A stretch of 64,000 nt of DNA from Fasciolopsis buskii (lineage: Eukaryota; Platyhelminthes; Trematoda; Plagiorchiida; Fasciolidae), in the NCBI GenBank assembly GCA_008360955.1, contig LUCM01005575.1, positions 476,231 through 540,230 of the forward strand, given 5' to 3'. Position numbers and translations under genes: made by a program. This document shows, piece after piece, positions 36,145 to 47,200 of the stretch. Within the stretch, counting starts at the first letter, position 1. The number at the start of each line of letters is the position of its first letter. The notes beneath the pieces were generated by a model. The model saw only the letters and a list, made by a program, of their open reading frames with translations, was not told the DNA's origin and did not search any database.

Positions 36145-39100
36145 TGCTTGCCTACTGAATATTTACGAGTAGCATGAGACCCAATTTGTCTCTAAAATGT
36201 CTCCCTAAATGGAGACATCGTTAAAGTTCATGGAGGTGTTTGTATGTAAACTTGAGCAACTTTTATGCAACGTTGGGGCTAGAGAAATAAAAACAACGGC
36301 ATCACCGTCGTAACATTGTTAAAAAGAAAAAAGCCGGTCCTCTTGACCAACTTGAGTCGAACGGATAGAAGGCACAGGTTGTGAGATGCCAGCATTTCTT
36401 TTAATCAAACGTCGTTTTGACGTGTTTTATGTGTGCTATTGGGAAAATTAAAAGAAGTGTATGCATCTGGGGATCGGTGCCTTCTACCCGCGTTATTTAC
36501 ACAAATATTTTCCAACTTATTAGCCACCTAGTGCCAACGTCCAACTTGCCATTGAAATCCATGGAAGCACCGTACAGCTGCTTCATCCTTGTTAAGAATC
36601 ATCAGTAGTGCGTATCCACAGTTTTCGAAAAGAAACGAGAACTCGGGACAAACAACTGAGTCGAACGCCTTAGGCACTAAATTAGCCGGGTTGATTCTCA
36701 GCGGTTCATCGAACATCAAAACTATCTGATGTAGAGCCCATAGTCGTCACTGGATTTTATAGGCCACAGACCTATAAAAGCACCAGATCAACGATTCCCG
36801 GATGAGGAGGAACTTCTCTGCAGGAAACGAAGATAATAACATAGAACCGTAAAGAGCTTTGCACTAGATAGTCTGCGGTAAGAGGAGAGCCGATATGAAG
36901 GCAATCAGATGGTGGCAATTTGTTAAGTAAAGAAGAACAGGGCACGGAGTGAAGGCTGCTGAATAATCTAAAAGAACAAAGTGCACGTACTTCACTCTGT
37001 TGTTGAAAGGCTTGCATAGTAAATAAATTATAGGAGAAACTGTAACTGATGTACAGCAGTTTTGTCTCTAGTTGAACTGATGAAATTTGTCGGGGATAGG
37101 GAGTGATGTCTGGCCGTGATAAAAAAAAAACCAACTGGTCGACTAAATTCAAGCAGAAACAATTTAATGATGACCTTTAGGAATGGATGTGATTCTTACT
37201 GCTCCCGACAGTCAGAATTAGCTTCTAATTCCAATGAATGCTTTGCTATCCGTGTAAAAATGTGAGATAGTATGACTGTTTTGTGTGTAGGAAGTCTGGG
37301 ACTAACAGCTTCTTGACCAACAACAGCTGGACAACCTGATGCAATGCAAATGTTTGCACATGTTAGCACAGGTGATTAACTGAAATAAAGAATGCTCGAT
37401 GACTGCGGAACGATAGTATCGGTGGGATCATCAGTCAAGAAAGGGGTGAATGTAGTATTCAGCTGTTCAGTGTCTACAAAAGAAAAGGTAATTTAATTCC
37501 ATACCCCAGTATTTTGGAGTCATGCTTTCCAAAATCTACGTGGATCAAATGGAATCCAGACGTCTCAATTTAGATGTTGAGGGTGACGGAAGTTGCTTCA
37601 TTCCAGTCGTGTTACCGCGTTTCAAAGCAAGTCTCTTCACGACTGATGTGCTTGGAAAACGGCATGGATACTCCGTCGTGCTGCAGAAGCAGTGATTTCT
37701 AGGCGACATATGGCAAAATGTGGTTTGCAGAGCCAGGCAAAACTGTAACACTGTTAGGCCGACTTGCAAAAATCGGAGAGCAGCGAAGGACTATTTCACT
37801 TAATTTGGTCAGTAGAAAAGCATTATCCGGGGAAACGTTGGACCGTCGGAAAGTGATGTGTTTGGGCTGAATAACAAATTGCTTTAAAAGTGATAAGATC
37901 TTGGATCTGACCAGCATCAGATCGGGATGGCTCTTACCTAAAAGGGGGATTTTTTGAGGAAAATACGACGGAACGGTCGGTGATCATGCGATTTAGTGCA
38001 GAGAACCTTCTAGTGACAAACTAAGCAATGGCTGCTGAAGTAAGACAGAAGGTGTATAAAGTGGTGTGGTTAAATTCTCCAGTAACTATGCGCAAGCAAT
38101 CAGTAACAGATTGGGTGATAACCAGCGAAAACTGTGATGAAGTGAACCGGTGCTTCACAATGTACAGTGTATGCATGATGACAACAATAAAAGAAAAAAA
38201 GAAGAAATTTAGAGTGACAGACTATTAGCAATCTGTTAATGAATGCTTAAAAAAAATACTTCTGACTCTCCATACTAACCCAGAGTTTCTTTCAGTAACG
38301 CCTCCATCATGTCTAAAACAAGCGAATTCATTTAAACCAATAAGTGGACAACCCATGGTATCACGGAACCATGATTCGTGGGCGCATACAATCCACAGAT
38401 TATGAAATTCCTTAAATTGGAGTAAGTACGATAAGTTCAGAAGCTACTCAAACAGGTCACGAGAGCTGTCGCCTAAGAAGATCGGTAAAGTCATCTTCGC
38501 ATGCGTTGTGCAATCAACAACCGTTTGTCAGCCGACACATGGTTAAATGCTCGTCTAGGGACGGTGGATGTGCATTGCAAATACAAATTCCTAACAATCC
38601 AGATGAGACAGGATTTGCTGTGTTTCGTTTGTTTACAACGGGGAACCAGCCACGGTTACACAAACACACCAAATGTCTGGCATTTGGGTCCTTCTAATTT
38701 TGAAAAATTGAATTGAAATTTCAGCCGTTAAAATATTTGTACCCGTCTTGATGAAACAATGATAATAGTGAAAGCGTGTGCGTAAACCAATACCATGTGA
38801 ATCAGAGAAGTTTGCTGCATAGCTGAGCAACGGCCAGGCATTTGTTTACAGAAATCAGATCAAATCTTGGGTTGAAGTGGCATTTGGATAGGTCCTCATA
38901 TAGAGAGTGAGACGAATCATCCATGATACCTGCTACAAATTTCTCACGGGTTTTTACCCGTAGTTCTTCTTTTAATTAGCAATAGGGTTGAGAATTTGCA
39001 AACGCTGCAGCTCAACTGTTTGTAATACTAGCTAGATCTAGGAATCATGTAAGGAACAGAAGACAAAATCAGAGACTGCAATTCAAATTGCACTCAGCAG

Positions 39101-39185
39101 AATATCTACGCACAAACAGTTTTTAAAACAATCAAGCAGTCGTGTTCACACTTAGGTTGCAACGGCCACATCCTCAGTAGCATGA
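36145..39185. other. Gene-free stretch with one short shared motif
   Basis: At 36574-36605 lies the 32-bp block acagctgcttcatccttg... that recurs at 56136-56167 with two differences. Several minus-strand frames (36772-37152, 37545-37769, 37699-37917) were inspected for retrotransposon motifs and none was convincing. Confidence 0.45.
36574..36605 (+). repeat. 32-bp dispersed motif, copy 1
   Basis: Begins acagctgcttcatccttg and ends gaatcatcag. It matches 56136-56167 at 30 of 32 positions. The flanks do not match, apart from tggaa a few bases before. It is probably the conserved part of an unrecognised repeat. Confidence 0.7.
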
Positions 39186-39189
39186 ATGA

Positions 39190-39905
39190 AACCCAAAATA
39201 TCTGTGATTTTGTTCAGTTTTACCGCGCATTCCTTCGGATTTCTGCACTTTGGTTGCTTTTGCTGCTTACGGAATGAATCAGATAGTTTCCTGCTGAAAT
39301 AGAAGCGGAAATTTCAGATTCAGTTAGCTCAATTACAGGATTGGAAATATCCAGATTGAAAGCAATTTAATCATCATCTACATCAAGATTTTGACACACG
39401 CATTTCCCTGGATGATTGAGAACTACGTCTTTAGGGGGTAGTAAATCATTTCCCCAGTGGTGGATCATTTTTCACAATTCTAAATGCAGCGGATTAGTAC
39501 CTATGGACTGACCTTTAAACGACTTCGCTGGACTGTTACGGATATATGATGCAGAGAAATGCGAAACTGCTGGAGAAATTTGTCCATGTGCCTTTCGGGA
39601 CCAAGAACCGTTTCTGTATCGAACAATCGTGTAACACTCTCCGAGGTTTTGATGAATATTTCAGCCAATTCCTTAGACTGAGGATGACGTGGAGGAGTTA
39701 GCACGGGACGGCAATCCACAGATTTCAATCAATCTGTCACCCCAAGAACATTGGAATGGCATCAGTCACCCGAACTTATGTAGATCCTTATCGGATAAAG
39801 GTCATCCGAAACGCAACAATCGTAAATTCAGAACTCCCACTTGTAGTGAAGTAAACTTCGGAACATTTAGGAAAGAAATCAGTCATAATCATGGATTAAC
39901 TTTTG
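39190..39905 (-). pseudogene. Gypsy 3 integrase core and tail
   Basis: IMTDFFPKCSEVYF at about 39885-39840 matches the first catalytic Asp block 'IVVDFFSKWPEVYF'. VRVTDAIPMFLG at about 39780-39745 matches the second ('VLVTDNGxxF'). LTPPRHPQSKELAEIFIKT at about 39699-39643 matches the catalytic Glu block 'TPPRHPQSNGLAERFIKT', so the three acidic residues survive although the frame breaks between blocks. FLQQFRISLHH follows. A basic tail FRKQQKQPKCRNPKE near 39290-39240 is compatible with the Pol C-terminus. Confidence 0.88.
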
Positions 39906-40389
39906 TTCATTAGTGGCCTGCAATAGTGGGCATGAACTAGTGGTCAGGATTCCGGACGTTAAAGACAGCTGAGTCCATTTGGAAGACTGGGAATAAACTT
40001 TATATATGCAAGCACCGCGTCACATGGTAATATAGCCTAAACAAGTAATGGTTTCAGGTAACCGTCGAGTAATCTAGGCCCCGGAATTTGTTATTTCTAC
40101 ATCAAGAAGTCTTTAGTGCGAATCAACCAGATAAGTTGACCTCGAGGAAGAAGGAATGGCAATGTGATTGTCAAAACACAGTAGTCCACCATAAAATATC
40201 GAGATCTCTTGACGACGCTCATAAAACTAATTACTCAACGTTTGACTTGCTTTGTCCATCCGTTTTGAAAACAAAATAGCGTGATGAAACCTGATCGATT
40301 CACGGGTAGGATTTGCGTTAATAAGTTAATCACTAAGAGTTTTTTCTCAGAGAGTTCATTAAATGATAAATAATCCGTATGGTGAATGG

Positions 40390-40699
40390 AAATACCGTTG
40401 TGATGTTAGACATTGTAAGAATATGAAATGTTTCACGCATGAACCACAGAGGATTTTGCCAACGAAACTTGAGAATCATTTAGGAATTTGAGAGCGTCGT
40501 AATGAGTCAAAAATGTGAAATGTCTGAGACGGGTATTTGTGTAAACAGATAAATGAACAATGTACATCCAGGAACTTTAGCTATTTTTGAGGCTATCTAC
40601 GTTCTGCAAGTCCGAGTCTTTGAGAAATGCAAAGCATCGGATGACTGTCTCGTTAAAAGACAGGTGCGATGCCCGTAGTTGAGGTAGCCGTAATGTATT
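40390..40699 (-). pseudogene. Gypsy 3 RNase H remnant
   Basis: ITATSTTGIAPVF then after a stop HPMLCISQRLGLAERR at about 40695-40600 aligns with 'IVTADASxTGIGAVLxxxGHPVICISRxLxxAERR'. One frame over, LTHYDALKFLNDSQVSLAKS at about 40510-40450 aligns with 'KTDHEALKFIFxxSKSLAKS'. The catalytic Asp positions are changed (ATS for ADA, THY for TDH). Confidence 0.82.
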
Positions 40700-41475
40700 T
40701 GTGATTAAAGGGAAATGCGCGTAAAACAACGTTTGTAGAAAGGCAATTCAACAAACTTCGAAGAGCGGTTTCGTGTACAGCGGTCCGACAAAGAGCCGGT
40801 GTAAAACACATAGGACAGAAAATCACCTTGGCTATAAAAACCAAGAATAGTAGCACTGGAGCAATCAAAGTAACAAAAGTTAGGTGAGATATTTCGGTGA
40901 AGGCGTATGGGAGTTTGAAGAAAAACAAGTGGGATCAGGTCGGAAACCGGGATCATCAGCCCAAGATCCCAAGCACCAAAGGTACGTTCGTTGGGATTAA
41001 TGACCACACTGTGCAAGAAACCGTGAACCATAGTATCTTTGTGGCATGTAACAACACTCTGAATGCCAGAAGTGTTGAAATTAATAGCATTTTGGAAATC
41101 GGTGGGTGATACACTAAGGCCAAAAAGTAAAAAAAATTGTAATGAAATAATCCAAAAAGTGTGTTGCTAATTTCAAGTGCCCACAATGGTCCACCAGATG
41201 GAATCTGTAAAAGGGCACATTTCAAATCAAGTTTTGCGAAGAAATTAGGACCACGAAATTAGTGACGTATGCTGATAGTTTCGGATATTTGTTCAGAGTA
41301 ATACGACACATGTCGCAAATCGTGGGGGTCTTCCCATCCCTTTTTAGTGAAATCTTGCCGGATTTCGCCTCGATCGAAGAACTCACCGGAGTGGGTATCC
41401 TTTTGGAAGCTAAATCATTGAATGCATTCTGTGCTGGCTCGCGAAGACCTGGAGATGGATAACCAGGATACCTGC
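40700..41475 (-). pseudogene. Gypsy 3 reverse transcriptase, active site lost
   Basis: At about 41350-41262, KRDGKTPTICDMCRITLNKY matches 'KSDGKTPRICGDYRITLNKY'. At about 41246-41140, FAKLDLKCALLQIPSGG and NTLFGLFHYNF match 'FAKLDLKxAYLQIPLDE' and 'NTPFGLFRYNF'. The active-site box 'GVLxHQDDILVF' reads VLLHATKILWFTVS at about 41055-41013, so both catalytic Asp residues are gone. Weak connection traces with an N.SSK.VE block lie near 40765-40720. Confidence 0.87.
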
Positions 41476-42870
41476 AGGTCTACTGGAGTCATATTTATAC
41501 CACCGGACACTTTCGAGTAGTCGAGACTTAGATGGCTATGTTGGGACTGATGAGAATCGGACAAAAAAAGAAAATGAAAAACGCATGCTGCCCACGGCAT
41601 TTAAATCCACTATGGAACTTTGGATGTGATTACGAGAAACGTGCAAATAGTGGAACTCAACTGATCATCCGTGAGAAACAGTTCACGAGCTCCTAGCCCA
41701 GGCGGTCCATAACCAGTGATAACTTTAACCAAAATAATAGTGGAATAAGGTTTGACGAGAACAACCGATGTTCAAATAGACTGTCAGAAGTGAACTACTT
41801 TATATTACAAGAGCCCATGCAAAATGCACGTTTCCGTCTGTTTTTATTTTGAATGATATAATGTTAATGACACAGCATTGATGTTAGATGTAATTCGCCA
41901 ACGTTTCGACTACCGTGGTTAGTCTTCCTCAAAGCAAGTTTTACAATCAAATGACTGAGGAAACGTTTACATACCAGGGGATGTTTAGTTGTCTGTGCGT
42001 TTTTGATTGTGTATTTTGAACTAAGGTTCGGGTGAGAGACTAGTTGTCCTTCGCATTGCAAAAATGCACAGGTGAAGTGATCTTGAGGATGAAAAGGTCA
42101 AATTACAGCGGATAAATCGTCCTCATCGCCAAGGTTGCTTGCTTGGTCCTACAAACAGAATGAATTCGAACCACCTTAGCACATTTATGACATTTGACGT
42201 TTCAAAATTGATTCTTTTAGTTTGAAATATCTTTACCCGCATGACTCACATGTTTTCCTTTGCTTAGATCGCTGAGAATCGTGCCGATGAACATTCGAAG
42301 ATTCGCTTTTCCCGTTTCCTCATAACTGTGTGTTTTCCTACAGCAGGAAGTGTGCGCAAATTTTCTGACGTCCATCAGCAATTGGGATTCCAAATTAACT
42401 ACAGCTTGGACATCTTGGTACTGTTCACACAATGACCTTGTTAATCAAATCGTGCAATCGTGAAGTTGGCAAAGGTGCTGCTTCAAATTAGAACAATCAG
42501 TTACAGCGATAAGTCGGTCTTGTAACTTCACACTCAGCTGATCACCGAGATCGCACCTGAAAGTGCGTGCCGGCAATTATAAACGGAATTCTCTAACATA
42601 GAATGGTTCAGATTCCGCATCAGGGGGGAAATTTTTCTGTTTCTGTTGCATCCAAATTTACAAGTAGAAAACTGTTTTATCAAATGCTTCAACCAACAGA
42701 AAGATATGGAAATAAGATTTTTGCAGAACGTTAACTTTTTGATCAAAAAACACGCAATTTTGCCAATAAAAGCTAGAACGTAAGCTTTCTTTATTCCAAA
42801 GTCCACTATTTTGCGTGTGAAGCACCTAGTCTCAAATGTCAAATTAGTCCTCCACTTCTCGAGCATTAGA
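41476..42870 (-). pseudogene. Possible Gypsy 3 Gag and protease debris
   Basis: The segment lies upstream of gypsy 3 RT where Gag and protease are expected. The minus frame 42534-42866 contains LKHLIKQFSTCKFG, similar to the capsid block 'LRRLSxxCKFG' of K02A2.6-type Gag. The frame 42217-42432 has a CCRKTHSYEETGK stretch that could be a broken zinc knuckle. No protease motif was seen. Both matches are weak and the call rests partly on position. Confidence 0.35.
41850..42061 (+). mobile_element. Fold-back family, half copy with hammerhead-like core
   Basis: Matches the left arm and part of the loop of the fold-back element at 1618-2094. Shared blocks are tgaatgatataatgt, gacacagc, gactaccgtggttagtc, gcaagttttacaatcaaa, gatgtttagttgtctgt and gaactaaggttcggg. 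No right arm is present downstream, so this is a truncated copy. On the minus strand the block reads TTGAGGAA, then a 5-bp stem (gacta with tagtc, 41920-41924 with 41908-41912) closed by a 7-nt loop, then GAAACGT. This resembles the CUGANGA, stem II, GAAA layout of a hammerhead ribozyme with one core base changed. Confidence 0.8.
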
Positions 42871-43974
42871 ATGGATATTTAATGATTCCAAATTGCACGA
42901 GTTCATACAAACTTCACAATCCGCGTGTCCGTAATGCCGCTCGTAACTAGGACTGGCGAAACGAAATTGCGGACAACAATACAACGGTTAATTCAGTCTA
43001 GGTTGATTTGCAATCACCCCTAGCTTCTTACGCGTACACAGCTGATAAGTGACTTCAATTTTGCTTCAGTTCTCAATGCATTTGAATGGTCTGGGATAGA
43101 GTTTGTGTAAAGACTATATCTATGGGATTACAATACATATGATGGTCCGGACAGGTGGGAGAGCTAAAAACGTGCCCGGAAAGGTGGGCCATTTGTCGAA
43201 AACCTAGCTATTGTCATTCAACGTTTGAAGCGTAATGCAACAATATTTGCCATGACGCCATCTTCCTTTAAAGTACTAAAATGACACAGCAGGTTAAACC
43301 TTCGCTGTCGTATGCATTTGTAAATTGTGGTGACCCAGAAAATTCAGCGACTCCACATTTTCCGAGGCATTTCGCGAGTGCTTTCCAACTATCTCCCGTC
43401 GTGACTTCCAGCTTATGAGGTTTTTTCCGTCTTTATTTGTACTCATCGGATTCGGAGCCATTTGTCCACGTGTCGACAATCCCAATGGGAGTGTTATTGC
43501 AAGTGATTCGCGTAAAACAGGCCGAAATGTCTGAAAATTTGTCATTTTACAAATGATTACAGGTGGATTTTATGAAGCAGTTAGCCCCTAACAACAGCGC
43601 AATGCCATTACAACACGCTGTTTCAGCCCTTTGATAATAATCCAATCGAATCCCTATCCCGGACGAGAATCTGAAGCCCAGGACTTAATAGTCTATCTAA
43701 CGAAAAAAGTGACAGTCTGGATCCCAGACGCGCCTAGATTTAAACAACAGTTGTTTAAATTAATTAAATGAATGCATGCTGATTAACAAAAACGAACACC
43801 TGTTTTTGAAGAACCTAATGTAATCCCACCAAAGCTGCAGGTTCTTTTCCGGATGAAATTGAATCGCGTTTCTCCTTCAAAGTTGAAACATATATTTAGT
43901 CACCAAATCTCACCGTATTTAGTCAAAACCTGAGTTATTAATTTAAAGCCTAGTAATGTTTTGTAACCAGGAGT
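42871..43974. other. Gene-free stretch
   Basis: Short frames only. The minus frame 43294-43545 was checked for Gag motifs and none was found. Confidence 0.45.
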
Positions 43975-44324
43975 AAGTGCGATGTCTGCTCTACTTCGTC
44001 GCGGAAATCTTCAGTCGATTCTACCACTGGACCGCTGTCACCCATTCCCATTAATTTTTGTGAGAGTAACGAAGTCGAGCAGACACGAAAGCCGTTTATT
44101 ATTCAAAATCAAATAGCTCATAGCTTATATTGGTTTTTCACAATCAACACTAACTCATTCATTCTTCTGTTGGACGATTCGGTCCATCAGCATTCATCGT
44201 CTTCCTCATGCGGCTTTTTCGTTCAGATTATCGATTGGCTTAGTGGGTGTGATGTCACGGCATCTATGTTTATCTGTGACCCGGGTAACGGTTGTGACGA
44301 TTCAATGATCGCTACCCTTACAAG
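43975..44324 (+). repeat. Dispersed repeat family R2, copy B
   Basis: A 350-bp copy of the family also seen at 35806-36144 and, inverted, at 46875-47200. Its core 44094-44308 is 215 bp with no insertions or deletions relative to copy C and only three base differences, whereas sequence just before the core is clearly diverged. An open frame crosses the core (about 44040-44342) and also in copy C, but copy A has stops in it, so coding is not claimed. Confidence 0.9.
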
Positions 44325-46874
44325 TGGTACGTTCGAATGACCAGGTTGCTGTACATAACTCTATGTACACGAGCGAAATGCTCGATCCACCTAAAGCCAC
44401 TTGTACTGATCATTAAATGAGGTCACTTGGTGGCCTTTTGATAGGCTAATCAAGCTTTCTCATCGTCTTTCTTAACATTTGCAGCGATGGACGAAATTCG
44501 CTTCTACGTTATTCGTGACTGTCTGGTACAAATCGGTTAGCATCTACAAATCAAGGCAGCCACGTGTGCATTGCTAACCAGACTTGCAAATACTTAAACA
44601 CCGTTTGTAGTTGGGCCCTCTGGCGGGACTTTCATCAACTTTGAACAGTTTGTCCTGATATTAGAACAGTTTAAGTTTATCCATCCAAAAGTTTCGATGT
44701 CACCTGCTACCTGTTGGTCTGTCTATCAAAAAGCAAGGCGAATGAACAGGTCTTGAGCATTTCAGTGATTCACTAACTGTTTTGATTGAATTTACCCCAA
44801 TTTCTACACCGGCCTCTCCGGAACGATGCATTCCAGGACTCCTGGTTTGATCCTCAGTCCAATTTCGCCGTAACCTAATCAAGTTTGTCGTAAATCAAAC
44901 AAAAATGTCAAATTTACCAGACGGAACTACCTGAGAAGTATTTCGTTGGCCGATGGTGTATGCGCGGCCACATGAAAAGTGAAAATGCCTTTCGTAAACC
45001 GAATCCTCAATTTGGAAATTGTGCTAAATAAACCAGGCTTAGAATCCGTTAGGTTGCCAATTGTGTCACTGTGGAATAGGCACCACTAAATGGTTCTCTT
45101 CGAGTGGATGATACGCCAGTATATTTGGAATTCTTCTCAAAGAGACACAGTTTTTTTCCAGTGTTGAATAGGGCAGTATGCTGATGAAGAATGATGAACA
45201 AATGAAGGGTGCCGTTCACTGAATCATTAGTTACGGGTCTCTAACTAGATGGTGCTCGTTCCAACTGTGCACACAAACCTGGGGCTTGGTATTAGCGAAC
45301 CGATATTCGCGAAAAGAAAAGTCAGATACCACCAGGAATGGTCTATTTATCTCGAACTGGGAGACTGTACCAAGCAAAGGAAGCTTGTGCAAATGAAAAG
45401 AAAGCATGATCACAAGACCGCCTATCGCAGAGAACTCACAAAGGAGGACTGAATTTGCATTTGAGAATAACAATGCATTTACCAAATTATGATAACAGTT
45501 TTCTTCTTTTCCTGGACCGATTTCAATTTTCCAGTAGAAAACTATCGAAAAAGTTCCGGCATGCGACAAATCACTGATATTTGCTTGGTTTTTACTTCCT
45601 TGGGATGATTTGACAAAGGGGATTATGTATTTTACTGAAGCACAGATTTCATCATTTGACTCCCAGAATTTATTCAGTCGTTGAACAGAACATCCTGTAC
45701 GGATAAAACTGTGTGATCAAATTGAAAAACTTAAATGCATCCAAACACCTCACATCTTTTAGGGGATTTACGAGCTTATATCCCGACGAGACTGGTCGCC
45801 ATGCAGCTCGGGATTGAAAAAGCGCGAATATCTCGTTACCAGTACCCTTACCGATTTCTTCGGATTACTCAATGGATAATAAAGTTGCAGTTTTACTTTA
45901 AATGCTATACTTTCAGGTAGAGGGAAAAAAGTACATCAGTTGGCTGATATCAAGGATCCAAAACGATCGGGACAACAGCCTGTGAGAGAGAGAGCGATAG
46001 AAAATGATTATACGGAAATTTTGGGCATTAGGTGGAAACTCTTTTCGGAATAACTAAACCTTTTCTCTCCGTAAAAAGTCTTTCCAGTGGTCAGACTGCT
46101 GCCATAGCCGCGCTTCCGTTTGATGGCCAGCCATATATGGCGTGGTAACCAAAACTTTATTTTGAGTTTTAATCTATTCACGTGGTTTATCAGTCTTGTG
46201 CTGGTTACACCGTACCGGGGAATCCCGCCTAATTGATCCTAAAGGAAAAGGTTATGCAATTCATTGAAATGCAAAGGTCAGAGCGCAACTGGACCAGTAA
46301 TGCCACAGGACAAAGGCTAATCATGTGTAAGTCCGCATAAATGGTGGCTTGAACGATAGTTGTAGAGCCTACTGAAAAGTTAAACGGTCACGTGAGGCCT
46401 GATGAGAGCGAGATTTTAACAACTAATGCTTGATTCTGACGTACATGAATTTTCGTTCTACGTTATATGATCCACCGTTAGTTGGAATGCCCAGTGAATT
46501 TGAGAAGAAATTAAAACATCGTTTGACGTGAATTTTGAAGAAATAAATGAACAAATGAATGAGCATAGGGTAACACACCTACTTAGTATTTTGAGGACTC
46601 GTTAGACCTTATTCAAACCAAGGAAAAATTGATCTCATCGCTTGTCCGTAAAGGCTGGACAAGATTTCTTTCCCACTGATCCCTCCGAATGCAGTTCGAA
46701 TCTGAAAATTTGTGTTGATTAAATCGTTGGGAGATGGGAGTAATCGCAAGCGCCAATTCAAACTCGTGATCATGAATTTGAATTTTCGCATTCTGTTTCA
46801 TTCCTAGCTCCTAGAATACAAGCTTGATCACGCACCAATTACTATCTGTGATTATGAAAATCTGTGTTGGTCGT
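44325..46874. other. Spacer between the inverted R2 copies
   Basis: 2.55 kb between two inverted repeats. If the pair were the ends of one fold-back element, a transposase might lie here, but none is seen. The minus frame 45231-45569 (112 codons) and the overlapping frames at 46609-46801 have no recognisable domain. A purine run (gagagagagag) lies near 45984-45994. Confidence 0.45.
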
Positions 46875-47200
46875 CCAAAGGTAGTGGTCATTGACTCGTC
46901 ACAACCGTTACCCGGGTCACAGATAAACACAGATGCCGTGACATCACACCCACTAAGCCAATCGATAATCTGAACGAAAACGCCGCATGAGGAAGACGAT
47001 GAATGCTGATGGACCGAATCGTCCAACAGAAGAATGAATGAGTTAGTGTTGATTGTGAAAAACCAATATAAGCTATGAGCTATTTGATTTTGAATAATAA
47101 ACGAGTTTTCGTGTCTGTTCGACTTTGTTTTTCTCACCAGATTTATTGGGAATGAGGGTCAGGATCGATTACCGACTTTGGAGAAGTCTTTCCTGTTTTT
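46875..47200 (-). repeat. Dispersed repeat family R2, copy C (inverted)
   Basis: Reverse complement of copy B. Core 46888-47102 pairs with 44094-44308 at 212 of 215 positions. Outside the core the match falls to blocks such as gacacgaaa and cattccca. A 108-codon minus frame (46811-47137) spans the core; it is treated as a by-product of the repeat. Confidence 0.9.

Larger units (their letters stand above)
39190..41475 (-). mobile_element. Ty3/gypsy LTR retrotransposon 3 (decayed)
   Basis: On the minus strand RT, RNase H and integrase follow each other over about 2.3 kb, broken by frame changes. The sequence type is close to gypsy 2 (Mag/K02A2.6-like) but independently degraded. Probable Gag debris extends up to about 42870. 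The fold-back half copy at 41850-42061 lies between Pol and the presumed Gag, so it may have inserted into the element. No LTRs were recognised. Confidence 0.88.

Noticed and set aside
37545..37917. Two minus frames that loosely recalled gypsy RT
   Set aside because: The expected palm and PFGL-type blocks could not be placed in order.
46811..47137. 108-codon minus frame crossing the R2 core, with a matching open frame in copy B
   Set aside because: The frame is shared only because the copies are nearly identical. The older copy A has stops in the same reading, so there is no sign of coding selection.
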